From an uncultured bacterium (GTDB lineage Bacteria > Cyanobacteriota > Vampirovibrionia > Gastranaerophilales > Gastranaerophilaceae): a DNA stretch of 11,141 bases. Location: contig URRM01000054.1 of NCBI GenBank assembly GCA_900550295.1, positions 1 through 11,141 of the forward strand. The letters are read 5' to 3'. Every line of letters begins with the position of its first letter. Positions within the stretch are counted from its first letter, which is position 1. Shown here piece by piece: positions 1 to 5,522 of this stretch. The position numbers were made by a program, and so were the translations under genes. Below the pieces are notes generated by a model. It saw nothing but the letters and a program-made list of their open reading frames with translations, did no database searches and was not told where the DNA came from.

Positions 1-359
1 AACGTATTATTAATTTTATCTTTAACAATATTATGACGTCCTTGACCAAAATTAATAGCAAAGGTATAATTATGTCCCTTATAACTAATCTCTTTTATAA
101 GTGTCAATCCTTCAGATATTGTTTTACTATAAAAACTTGTAATATTTGGTTCTTTTAAAACTTTTTTTTGAAAATCCTTTAGCCATTTTGGATAATCTTT
201 ATTTCCGTTTTTTTTGTACAGTATGTAATTACAATCTTTTAATATAATATTTTCTTTGTTGTATTCAGAAATAAATATTTCCAGATTATCCTTTGTGCAA
301 TCTTCTGTTAATAATGATATAGTAAGAGGAACGCTAATATATCTGTCCTTTTGTGACAT
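1..359 (-). CDS. DUF6119 / TIGR04141-type protein, N-terminal part (cut by window edge)
   Basis: The minus-strand frame opens at ATG 359-357 and runs without a stop to the left edge, giving about 119 residues beginning MSQKDRYISVPLTISLLTED. Three features match the N-terminus of the sporadically distributed TIGR04141/DUF6119 family as I remember it: a short 'LTI.LL' strand opening, then 'ILYKKNGNKDYPKWLKDF' (about residues 46-63), then 'YTFAINFGQGRHNI' (about 98-111), equivalent to the family's FAITFGYGRHLL. The function of the family is not established; it turns up patchily, often beside restriction genes. The ATG overlaps the TAA of the upstream RhuM-type gene by one base (TAATG), so translation is probably coupled and the protein belongs to the RM operon. 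Two runs of eight A lie in the coding strand (positions 208-215 and 162-169). The C-terminal remainder is outside the window. Confidence 0.72.
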   Translation of the reverse strand, partial: MSQKDRYISVPLTISLLTEDCTKDNLEIFISEYNKENIILKDCNYILYKKNGNKDYPKWLKDFQKKVLKEPNITSFYSKTISEGLTLIKEISYKGHNYTFAINFGQGRHNIVKDKINNT

Positions 360-1372
360 TATTTGTTCCTCCCTGTTTTCTTATCGGCAATCATCTCATG
401 CTCGATAGCTTCTAATTCTTTTAAATCTTCTGCATCAGCTTCTAATGCTTCTTGCTTTTTGCGTGCTTCGTCAAATTCAAGATAACGTTTTTTAGCAATT
501 TCGTTAGCTTGTTTTCTTGAAATTGCACCTTTACCTTTTAAAATTTCGTAATCATTAAAATTCAAGAAACCATCGACTTTTTCTTTCCAATCACTCATTG
601 AAAGTTGCCTTCTTCTTTGAGCTTGATTTTCAGCATAGTCTAAAAACATTGAAACAAGTCTGTCTAACTCTTTGATTTCATTTTGTTGAAGATAATTTTT
701 TGCTATAATTACATCTTGTTTGCGAACTCTTGAACCACTCCAATTTGTAAGGTTCATGTTTGGTTTTGTTGCATCTGCACGATTTACTATTATTTCTGCT
801 GCTGTATTATTTGTAACTGCGTGCAAAAGTTTGTTCTGAACTTCTGCAAAAAAGTCATTTGATGCCTTTAAGTCATCTTTATAATCTACACTTAGTGCAA
901 ATAAATCACGGACTTTTTGATAAAATCTTTTTTCGCTTGCACGAATTTCTCTGATTTTTTCAAGAAGTTCGTCAAAATAATCCCATCCCCTAGGATTTTT
1001 TAATCTTTCGGTATTGAGGACAAACCCTTTAATAATATATTCTTTTAAGGTCTGAGTTGCCCATCTTCTAAATTTTATGGCAATTGCAGAATTAGTTCTG
1101 TAACCAACAGCCAAGATAATATCAAGACTAAAATATTCTACAGGTTTGTCGGAATTTGCAATGTGCATTTTTTGCACATTGCTTTTTTCATCAACTTCTC
1201 CGTCTTCAAAAATATTTTGAATATGGCGAGAAACTCCCGATCTATGTATATTGTATAGCTGTGCTATTTTTTCTCTGTCAAGCCATATTGTTTCATTTTC
1301 TAGGTCAAGTTGTATATCAAGTTTGCCATTTGGCGTCTCATATATAATTAATTCTTTTTTATCTTCGTCCAT
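359..1372 (-). CDS. RhuM-family protein (Virulence_RhuM) in a type I RM operon
   Basis: A 337-residue protein of the RhuM family, named after a gene of Salmonella pathogenicity island 3 and frequently found inserted in type I restriction-modification operons. Its biochemical role is unknown. Visible features are: an N-terminal winged-helix/HTH-like segment (about 28-60, 'WLDREKIAQLYNIHRSGVSRHI'-like); the 'YFSLDIILAVGYR' block (about 80-92) followed by 'AIKFRRWATQTLKEYI.KGFVLN', a hallmark of the family; a helical middle with 'LHAVTNNTAAEIIVNRAD' and 'NLTNW'; and a charged, coiled-coil-like C-terminus (about 290-325). The HTH suggests DNA binding, which is inference. The start codon abuts the hsdM stop (TAG then ATG, no gap) with GGGGG six bases upstream as the likely ribosome binding site. 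Its stop overlaps the next start by one base. Length is normal for the family, with no sign of damage. Confidence 0.9.
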   Translation of the reverse strand: MDEDKKELIIYETPNGKLDIQLDLENETIWLDREKIAQLYNIHRSGVSRHIQNIFEDGEVDEKSNVQKMHIANSDKPVEYFSLDIILAVGYRTNSAIAIKFRRWATQTLKEYIIKGFVLNTERLKNPRGWDYFDELLEKIREIRASEKRFYQKVRDLFALSVDYKDDLKASNDFFAEVQNKLLHAVTNNTAAEIIVNRADATKPNMNLTNWSGSRVRKQDVIIAKNYLQQNEIKELDRLVSMFLDYAENQAQRRRQLSMSDWKEKVDGFLNFNDYEILKGKGAISRKQANEIAKKRYLEFDEARKKQEALEADAEDLKELEAIEHEMIADKKTGRNK

Positions 1373-2938
1373 CTATACCCCCAAGCCTAGTTCTTCTAAA
1401 TATTTATTTAGCTGAGTTTCAACATCTGCGAGTTCTGTTTTGATATTTTTGATATTATTTCTAACTTCATCAATATCAATAATCTCTTCTTCTTCAAATG
1501 TATCAACATAGCGAGGAATATTTAAGTTGAACTCATTTTCTTTGATTTCATCAAACGTTGCAAGATAAGAAAATTTTTCTACGGTTTTTCTGCTATCATA
1601 AACATCCAAAATATCTTGAATATTCTTATCCGTTAACTTATTTTGAGTTTTGTCTTTAATGTATCTTCCTTCGCCTGATGCATCGATAAATAAAACATTT
1701 TTATCTGTTCTATTCTTTTTAATAACTAACAAGCAAGCCGGAATAGATGTGCCGAAGAATAAGTTTTCAGGAAGCCCGATAACCGCATCTAACAAGTTTT
1801 CTTCAATTACTCTTTTTCTTATAATGCCTTCTGATGCACCTCTAAACAATACACCATGCGGAACTACGGCAACCATTCTTCCGTCAGGTTGTAAACTATT
1901 TATCATGTGCAATAAAAATGCCCAGTCGCCTTTACTTGATGGAGGCACACCCCAGTCAAATCTGTTATATGGATCAAGTTTGGCTTCCATTTTAAATTTC
2001 TTATCTTTATTCTTGTTATTGCCGTCATTTTCGCCACCGGGGTTAAATCCTTCAGCCCACTTATCCTGAGAAAATGGCATATTTGCAACAACTACATTAA
2101 ACTTCATTAAATTCCCGTCACTATCAAGGTGAGCAGGATTTGCTAACGTGTCACCCCAAGCAAGTTTTGCATCCATAATGTCGTGAATAAACATATTCAT
2201 TTTACCCATTGACCAGGAAGATCCATTCATTTCTTGCCCATATATAGCAACTTGTTTTACTCCGGCATATTTTGCAGCTCTAATCAATAATGAACTTGAA
2301 CCGGATGTCGGGTCATAAATACTGTCTCCTGATTTTGGTTTTGCAATTTGCGCCATCAACTCTGACACCATCATCGGTGTAAAGAATGAACCTGCCTTTT
2401 TGCCTGCTTGACTAGCAAATTCACCAATCATATATTCAAAAGCATCGCCAAGAACATCTGAAGCAACCTGGTTTTCTTTTACTTCAATCATTGAAGGTCT
2501 TAAATCAAGTGGTTTAAAGTCTTCAAGTAGATTTCTTAATGTTGTAGCTTTTTGTTTTGAGTTACCTAAATTAGCTTCACTATTAAAATCTACGCTTCGA
2601 AACACACCTTGTAATTGTGCATTATTATCTTCAATAGCACGCAATGCGGCATTAATTTTTTGTCCTATTTCAGAGTCATATCTATTATCATATAGGTAAT
2701 CGAAAGTTTGTTCTTCTTGGAGCACAAAAGGTAAACGAGATTTTGCCCTTTCCAATCTTGCTTCATCGTTATATTTGTCTTTTAAATCATTTAAATTTTC
2801 TGTATATGTGTCGCTTAAATATTTAACAAACAACATAGATAAAACATAGTCTTTATAATTTGCAGCATCAATTATGCCTCTGAAGGTATTTGCCCCACGC
2901 CATAAAGCTGCTTCAATATCAGATTTAGTAGTTTTCAT
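1373..2938 (-). CDS. hsdM: Type I restriction-modification system, N6-adenine methyltransferase subunit M
   Basis: The 521-residue modification subunit transfers a methyl group from S-adenosylmethionine to adenine in the DNA target chosen by HsdS. An HsdM N-terminal helical domain covers about 5-145. The N6-MTase domain covers about 155-475: motif X 'GSFFTP' (183-188), SAM-binding motif I 'DPTSGSSS' (209-216), catalytic motif IV 'NMPF' (286-289), a 'KGDWAFLLHMI' block and 'NIPRYVD' near 473-479. A coiled-coil tail (about 485-516) probably contacts HsdS. Motif IV is NMPF rather than the usual NPPF, and motif I has Ser where a second Gly is common; all other landmarks are intact and the length is normal, so I take it as active. 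It starts one base inside the hsdS stop (TAATG), behind a strong AAAGGAG site located in the end of hsdS. No HsdR gene is in the window. Confidence 0.95.
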   Translation of the reverse strand: MKTTKSDIEAALWRGANTFRGIIDAANYKDYVLSMLFVKYLSDTYTENLNDLKDKYNDEARLERAKSRLPFVLQEEQTFDYLYDNRYDSEIGQKINAALRAIEDNNAQLQGVFRSVDFNSEANLGNSKQKATTLRNLLEDFKPLDLRPSMIEVKENQVASDVLGDAFEYMIGEFASQAGKKAGSFFTPMMVSELMAQIAKPKSGDSIYDPTSGSSSLLIRAAKYAGVKQVAIYGQEMNGSSWSMGKMNMFIHDIMDAKLAWGDTLANPAHLDSDGNLMKFNVVVANMPFSQDKWAEGFNPGGENDGNNKNKDKKFKMEAKLDPYNRFDWGVPPSSKGDWAFLLHMINSLQPDGRMVAVVPHGVLFRGASEGIIRKRVIEENLLDAVIGLPENLFFGTSIPACLLVIKKNRTDKNVLFIDASGEGRYIKDKTQNKLTDKNIQDILDVYDSRKTVEKFSYLATFDEIKENEFNLNIPRYVDTFEEEEIIDIDEVRNNIKNIKTELADVETQLNKYLEELGLGV

Positions 2939-3573
2939 TATATTTCTCCTTTAATTAATTTTTCTTGTATTATTTCATTTTGAATTTTTTGTTGTTCTAA
3001 TAATTTTGATAATAAATTCTCTTTCCGTTTCATGAGTTTTGCAATTTCAATTAGCTTATTTTGCTTTTGTAATGTAGGAATGCAAATTTCAACATTTTCT
3101 ATTGAGCTTGTTTTTATTGATCTCAGTTGGAAACCTTCTTCAAGTTTTTCAACTTGATTTATAAAATCCTTATTTTGCATAACTAATTGCAAATACTCAG
3201 GCAAAATATTATTCTTAGCATTATCGTTTAATCTTATTATGCCAAATTGAGAAGGAACAACAATGTTTTCTTGTGAATCACTTATTAGACAAGTTTTTAA
3301 TGGTGAGAACAACCTAATAAGTATATCATTTTTAACGGTTAAATATCTATCTGTTAACTTATCTTTACTGATAAAATCATCACATTGATCTTCATCTAAA
3401 TTTCCTTGTTCATCAATAGAGCGCAATGTAACAGTTTTATATTGATAAGTTTCATTTGTTGAAATTTTTTCCATTACGTTTTGCTTGATTAATTCAAGTT
3501 GTTTAGCTCCGGCTCTTGATAAAACAAGCCCCATTTGAATATTTACGATATCTTTTAGTTTTACTTTTTTCAT
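2938..3573 (-). CDS. hsdS: Type I RM specificity subunit S, half-length (single TRD)
   Basis: This 211-residue protein has one target recognition domain (about 1-150) followed by one conserved helical spacer (about 160-211). Typical HsdS proteins are about 400 residues with two of each. Recognisable S-subunit landmarks are 'VPSQFGIIRL' (about 116-125), 'ILPEYLQLVMQNKDFINQ', and 'SIENVEICIPTLQKQNKLIEIAKLM', which corresponds to the family's 'I.IP.L.EQ..I' junction into the long helix. It confers sequence specificity on the HsdM complex. Half-size S proteins are known from studies of truncated type I S subunits to pair as homodimers and read symmetric bipartite sites; that is the likely arrangement here, by inference. 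The reading frame is intact, with its own start and AAAAGG site (3589-3584, 10 bases from ATG), so it looks natural rather than a frameshifted fragment. No second half is visible upstream. It is the first RM gene, 61 bp after the small Cys/His gene. Confidence 0.88.
   Translation of the reverse strand: MKKVKLKDIVNIQMGLVLSRAGAKQLELIKQNVMEKISTNETYQYKTVTLRSIDEQGNLDEDQCDDFISKDKLTDRYLTVKNDILIRLFSPLKTCLISDSQENIVVPSQFGIIRLNDNAKNNILPEYLQLVMQNKDFINQVEKLEEGFQLRSIKTSSIENVEICIPTLQKQNKLIEIAKLMKRKENLLSKLLEQQKIQNEIIQEKLIKGEI
2944..2964 (-). promoter_or_regulatory. hsdM ribosome binding site embedded in the end of hsdS
   Basis: Read on the minus strand, this 21-bp segment encodes the HsdS C-terminus EKLIKGE and contains AAAGGAG (2952-2946), seven bases before the hsdM ATG at 2938. 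Together with the TAATG overlap it implies translational coupling of S and M. An almost identical 21-mer (20 of 21 bases) is found at 6455-6475, at the end of an unrelated transferase gene. Confidence 0.8.
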
Positions 3574-3589
3574 TAATTTTATTCCTTTT

Positions 3590-3630
3590 GATTTTGGAAA
3601 GAGGGAATATTCCCTCTTTCCATTAAAATC
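3590..3630 (-). repeat. Perfect 26-bp palindrome with outer arms, between small gene and hsdS
   Basis: GGAAAGAGGGAAT (3596-3608) is followed directly by its reverse complement (3609-3621). Outside this, GATTTT (3590-3595) pairs with AAAATC (3625-3630) across a 3-base bulge. In the minus-strand transcript it forms a very stable hairpin starting five bases after the small gene's stop and ending just before the hsdS ribosome binding site. It lacks a T-run on either strand, so it is not a textbook intrinsic terminator. A partial terminator, an RNA-processing or stability element, or a protein-binding palindrome are all possible. Confidence 0.8.
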
Positions 3631-3634
3631 TTAA

Positions 3635-3844
3635 TTACCTCGTGTGAGCTTCCTTGCAACAAAAATAGCAACCATCTGCCTTTGCATAAAATTTTCTTGC
3701 ATATGCAACAGCTTGAATCCCATTTTCAAACATGCCAAGATATTTCACGTCATGTGCCATCTTGAGATAAGTGCAATGTTCTTCATGGACTTCGTGATCG
3801 CCAGTTTGTTGTGCAGAGTTGTTAACATAATATTTATGTAACAT
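3635..3844 (-). CDS. Small conserved Cys/His-rich protein leading the RM operon
   Basis: A 69-residue protein of unknown function. It follows a pattern I recognise from many short hypothetical proteins of diverse bacteria: 'YYVN..AQ..GDHEVH...C' at the N-terminus (5-24), 'YLGMF.....AV.YA' in the middle (35-49), and 'ADGCYFCCKEAHTR' at the C-terminus (56-69). Cys24, Cys59, Cys62 and a histidine (His17, His20 or His67) could form a metal site; that is inference. It has no signal peptide or membrane segment, so it should be cytoplasmic. A strong AGGAG (3855-3851) lies six bases before the ATG. It is on the same strand as the RM genes and 61 bp before hsdS, downstream of the best promoter in the region (4001-4029), so it is probably the first gene of that transcript. 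The opposite strand is also open here but shows no family pattern. Confidence 0.75.
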   Translation of the reverse strand: MLHKYYVNNSAQQTGDHEVHEEHCTYLKMAHDVKYLGMFENGIQAVAYARKFYAKADGCYFCCKEAHTR

Positions 3845-3881
3845 TTTAATCTCCTAAGGGTTACTAATCTAAACTCTGCAC
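3811..3881 (-). promoter_or_regulatory. 10-bp inverted repeat enclosing the small gene's RBS and start codon
   Basis: GTGCAGAGTT at 3811-3820 (inside the gene, codons 9-12) and AACTCTGCAC at 3872-3881 (in the leader) are perfect complements. In the minus-strand mRNA they would form a 10-bp helix closing a loop that contains the AGGAG site and the AUG. A nested 5-bp helix (GUAAC, 3865-3861, with GUUAC just inside the gene start) would hold the ribosome site in its loop. The arms are about half G+C in AT-rich surroundings, so chance is less likely. A role in translational control is inference. Confidence 0.45.
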
Positions 3882-3900
3882 TTGATTTTTTTATTAAAAT

Positions 3901-3934
3901 CGTTTAAGATGTAGTTGCGAAGCTAATTTAAACG
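3901..3934. repeat. Short inverted repeat in the RM-operon leader
   Basis: CGTTTAA (3901-3907) and TTAAACG (3928-3934) are complementary arms around a 20-base loop. On the minus strand the right-hand end is followed by ATTTTAAT, so a weak terminator or attenuator is conceivable. The arms are short and AT-rich; support is modest. Confidence 0.3.
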
Positions 3935-3945
3935 TTAGTGCAAAG

Positions 3946-3986
3946 AATTCCTATCGAACAAACCCTTTATAATGTTCATAGGAATT
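3946..3986 (-). promoter_or_regulatory. Long hairpin in the 5' leader of the RM operon
   Basis: AATTCCTATCGAACA (3946-3960) pairs with TGTTCATAGGAATT (3973-3986), with a single unpaired C and a 12-base loop. It sits just downstream of the predicted transcription start (about 3994) of the minus-strand promoter at 4001-4029. On the plus strand the right arm runs straight into TTTTT (3985-3989) and the left arm is preceded by AAA. It could therefore also act as a weak terminator against plus-strand readthrough. As DNA, the dyad could be an operator. Which of these applies cannot be decided from sequence. Confidence 0.55.
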
Positions 3987-4009
3987 TTTGTTCTACATAC
4001 ATATTTGCA
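3985..4009 (-). repeat. 25-bp direct repeat, copy 1, overlapping the promoter -10
   Basis: This copy matches copy 2 (4046-4070) at 21 of 25 positions. On the minus strand the shared core is TGCAAATAT, three variable bases, then TGTAG-N-ACAAAAA. Copy 1 contains the extended -10 element (TGCAAATAT) of the predicted RM-operon promoter and the start-site region just after it. Confidence 0.6.
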
Positions 4010-4029
4010 TAAAAAATTATAAATGTCAA
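4001..4029 (-). promoter_or_regulatory. Sigma70-type promoter for the small gene / RM operon
   Basis: On the minus strand a perfect -35 TTGACA (4029-4024) is followed by a 17-base spacer and AAATAT (4006-4001), preceded by TGC (4009-4007) as an extended -10. Predicted start is near 3994, giving a leader of about 150 nt before the ATG at 3844. This leader contains the hairpins listed separately. It is the best match to a promoter in the whole spacer. Confidence 0.6.
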
Positions 4030-4045
4030 GAGTTTATTTTGCATA

Positions 4046-4070
4046 TTTTTGTCCTACACCTATATTTGCA
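4046..4070 (-). repeat. 25-bp direct repeat, copy 2, upstream of the promoter
   Basis: This is the second copy of the box at 3985-4009, 61 bp away (roughly six helical turns), so both copies could face the same side of the DNA. It retains TGCAAATAT and TGTAGGACAAAAA but has no -35 at the right distance, so it is more likely a regulator site than a second promoter. It also overlaps an imperfect dyad, CCTATATTTG (4058-4067) with CAAATAGG (4082-4089). Confidence 0.55.
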
Positions 4071-4090
4071 ATATAAATATACAAATAGGG

Positions 4091-4299
4091 TATTGCTTTT
4101 GTTCAGGGTAAAACGCTTTTTGCAAAAGGATTTTTGGAATTTACTCTAGCTAATAATTTTATTTAAAATCGGTATTTACAAAACTTAATAAAAATAAAAT
4201 AAAAAATTACAGTTAATACAAAAATTTTATGAAGACTCAGTGTGTTCATCTACATCTCATAGTTAATTTAATCTTGTTCTGTATGTTAAATTACACGTG
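4091..4299. other. AT-rich spacer, no gene seen
   Basis: I see no coding frame, RNA gene or convincing terminator in this stretch. It is very AT-rich. The only structure noted is an 8-bp A/T-only inverted repeat (4264-4271 with 4286-4293), which is weak evidence in such sequence. Confidence 0.6.
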
Positions 4300-4413
4300 C
4301 TAAACCACATTATACCACTGTAAGTTATTTGGGACTACCAATATTATTAATAATGATTTGTTTTTAACCTTTGCTGTAAAATTTGGTTGAGTCATAACAG
4401 AATTAACTTTCAT
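4300..4413 (-). CDS. Possible 37-residue mini-gene or gene remnant
   Basis: The ATG at 4413-4411 opens a 37-residue frame starting MKVNSVMTQPNFTAKVKNKS. A GGAA stretch (CGGAAATTTT) stands before the start, and a promoter-like TTTACA-N16-TATAAA lies at 4451-4478. The frame could be extended upstream to 4488, but that start lies upstream of the promoter's -35, so I prefer the internal one. The opening 'MKVNSV..PNFTAK' resembles short N-terminal tags that I associate, from memory and tentatively, with many proteins of gut Gastranaerophilales. After about residue 20 the sequence is a hydrophobic, unremarkable tail. It may be the 5' end of a decayed gene whose promoter and start survive. I do not recognise a function; it may also be non-coding. 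Confidence 0.3.
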   Translation of the reverse strand: MKVNSVMTQPNFTAKVKNKSLLIILVVPNNLQWYNVV

Positions 4414-4450
4414 AAAATTTCCGTTCTTCAATTCACCTATAATTGAACTT

Positions 4451-4478
4451 TTTATAGTACAACAATTATAAGTGTAAA
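4451..4478 (-). promoter_or_regulatory. Promoter-like site before the 37-residue frame
   Basis: On the minus strand TTTACA (4478-4473), 16 bases, then TATAAA (4456-4451). Predicted start is near 4444, about 30 bases before the ATG at 4413. The architecture is the same as the licD promoter (TTTACA, 16, TATAAT). AT-rich sequence yields such matches by chance fairly often. Confidence 0.4.
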
Positions 4479-4512
4479 ATTCAAACACAAATATTCAAAA
4501 CGTTACCATTAT

Positions 4513-5409
4513 TTACAAAATATATTTGAATTTTTTAGGATAAGACATGTAATCGCCAAATTCATCTTCTAACACTTTTAGATAATTTTTTGGACACTTA
4601 AATTCTTCATCTTCAAACTTTATTGTTGTTAATGGGAAAATATCATCATATAGCTGACAACATTTGTCCATAGGGTGATGAAAATCTACACCGTAAAACA
4701 ATATTTTTGTAGCATTTTCGTTATTTGATGAATGTGTTTTAACAATGTCATTTGTGATCTTTAAGGCATCTTTGTTTGCTTCTTCTCTAGAAGTTGCACT
4801 GGTATATTTTTTACCAATTTTATCAAAAGCATTAAATGCTTTATGTACTAATTTGTTTAAAGAATTCAAAGATTTTTCATCTGAATTATCAATATAAATT
4901 TCATCCATTGGGAAAATATCAAGACCAATATGTTCATTTTTTGTGTTATAGACTCTTATTTGAAAATCCCTGTTGAAAAATTCACGAACATTCCACTCTT
5001 TATCATCTTTTAAAGCTTCTTTCAAAATTGGATAAATCTTTTCGTAGTCGCTTCTTTCCATATCAAGATCAATATCATCATCCCAAGGAATAAAGCCTTT
5101 GTGTCTATATGCTCCAAGCAAAGTTCCAAAAGCTAACCAATAGTTTATATTGTTTTCATCACAAATATTTGCAACTTTTTTTAAAATTTCCAAACATTTT
5201 AGTTGCTTTTCTCTTAAAATGCCTTTTGCTTGAGGCACTTGAGTAATATCAACATTTCTTTTTTTATAATCTTCAAAATTATTTTCTTTTTCTATATCTT
5301 TTAATATTTTTTTCATTGCATTATTTTTAAAAGTAATTTTTATCTTATTAAAAATTACAATTTGAGTATTTACATCATACTTAATAATTTTGAAAATATT
5401 TTTAAACAT
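4513..5409 (-). CDS. LicD-family phosphotransferase
   Basis: A 298-residue LicD-family enzyme (nucleotidyltransferase-like fold). Members move phosphocholine or related phospho-groups from a CDP- or similar donor to sugars of lipopolysaccharide, teichoic acid or capsule. The hallmark block is complete: 'WLAFGTLLGA' (91-100), 'RHKGFIPWDDDIDL' (102-115) with the Asp cluster D110-D112 and D114, then 'IGLDIFPMDE' (161-170) and the family-typical ending 'FGDYMSYPKKF'. The LicD domain starts near residue 65. Residues 1-30 are an extra basic/hydrophobic leader related to those of the neighbouring glycosyltransferases. The start at 5409 has only a weak site (GGGAT); Met32 is an alternative but has no site at all and would cut the leader. 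It follows the transferase operon after 113 bp and seems to have its own promoter. No choline uptake or activation gene is in view, so the donor is unknown. Confidence 0.9.
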   Translation of the reverse strand: MFKNIFKIIKYDVNTQIVIFNKIKITFKNNAMKKILKDIEKENNFEDYKKRNVDITQVPQAKGILREKQLKCLEILKKVANICDENNINYWLAFGTLLGAYRHKGFIPWDDDIDLDMERSDYEKIYPILKEALKDDKEWNVREFFNRDFQIRVYNTKNEHIGLDIFPMDEIYIDNSDEKSLNSLNKLVHKAFNAFDKIGKKYTSATSREEANKDALKITNDIVKTHSSNNENATKILFYGVDFHHPMDKCCQLYDDIFPLTTIKFEDEEFKCPKNYLKVLEDEFGDYMSYPKKFKYIL

Positions 5410-5438
5410 TAATTACTATCCCATTATATTTTTTATTT

Positions 5439-5459
5439 ATAAAACCGTGTTGGTTTTAT
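5439..5459 (-). repeat. Hairpin in the spacer before licD
   Basis: ATAAAACC (5439-5446) and GGTTTTAT (5452-5459) pair perfectly around a 5-base loop. On both strands the stem ends in GGTTTTAT, a short terminator-like form without a continued T-run. It lies between the transferase operon and licD, downstream of the licD promoter, and could partly terminate readthrough or sit as a leader hairpin. Confidence 0.4.
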
Positions 5460-5488
5460 TAGAAAGAAAATTTTATTTGTATATTCAC

Positions 5489-5516
5489 ATTATATTTCTA
5501 AAAGACAACATGTAAA
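5489..5516 (-). promoter_or_regulatory. Promoter for licD
   Basis: On the minus strand TTTACA (5516-5511), a 16-base spacer and a perfect TATAAT (5494-5489). Predicted start is near 5482, leaving a leader of about 70 nt. It lies within the 113-bp gap after the upstream transferase stop, consistent with separate transcription of licD. Confidence 0.55.
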
Positions 5517-5522
5517 CAAAAA

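Noticed and set aside
162..215. Two A8 tracts (coding strand) in the DUF6119 gene as a phase-variation switch
   Set aside because: An A8 run also occurs in the housekeeping prfB gene (10501-10508), so runs of this length are ordinary in this AT-rich genome. The tracts are short for slippage control.
1650..2069. Long open frame (139 codons) on the plus strand inside hsdM
   Set aside because: It lies wholly antisense to well-conserved methyltransferase motifs, has no convincing start region and reads as low-information sequence. It is a shadow of hsdM.
3644..3841. Plus-strand open frame opposite the small Cys/His gene
   Set aside because: The minus-strand frame has a strong ribosome site, a promoter and a recognisable family pattern; the antisense frame has none of these.
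3946..3986. LexA-type operator (GAACA...TGTTC)
   Set aside because: The half-sites are 12 bases apart, unlike the 4-base spacing of CGAAC-N4-GTTCG LexA boxes; better read as part of a longer hairpin.
4264..4293. 8-bp inverted repeat TAATTTAA / TTAAATTA as a terminator
   Set aside because: It is composed only of A and T, with no T-run on the needed strand; expected by chance in this composition.
3845..4512. Insertion-sequence remnant, CRISPR array or tRNA in the long spacer
   Set aside because: There are only two copies of the direct repeat, no regular repeat-spacer pattern, no transposase fragment or terminal inverted repeats, and no cloverleaf seen.
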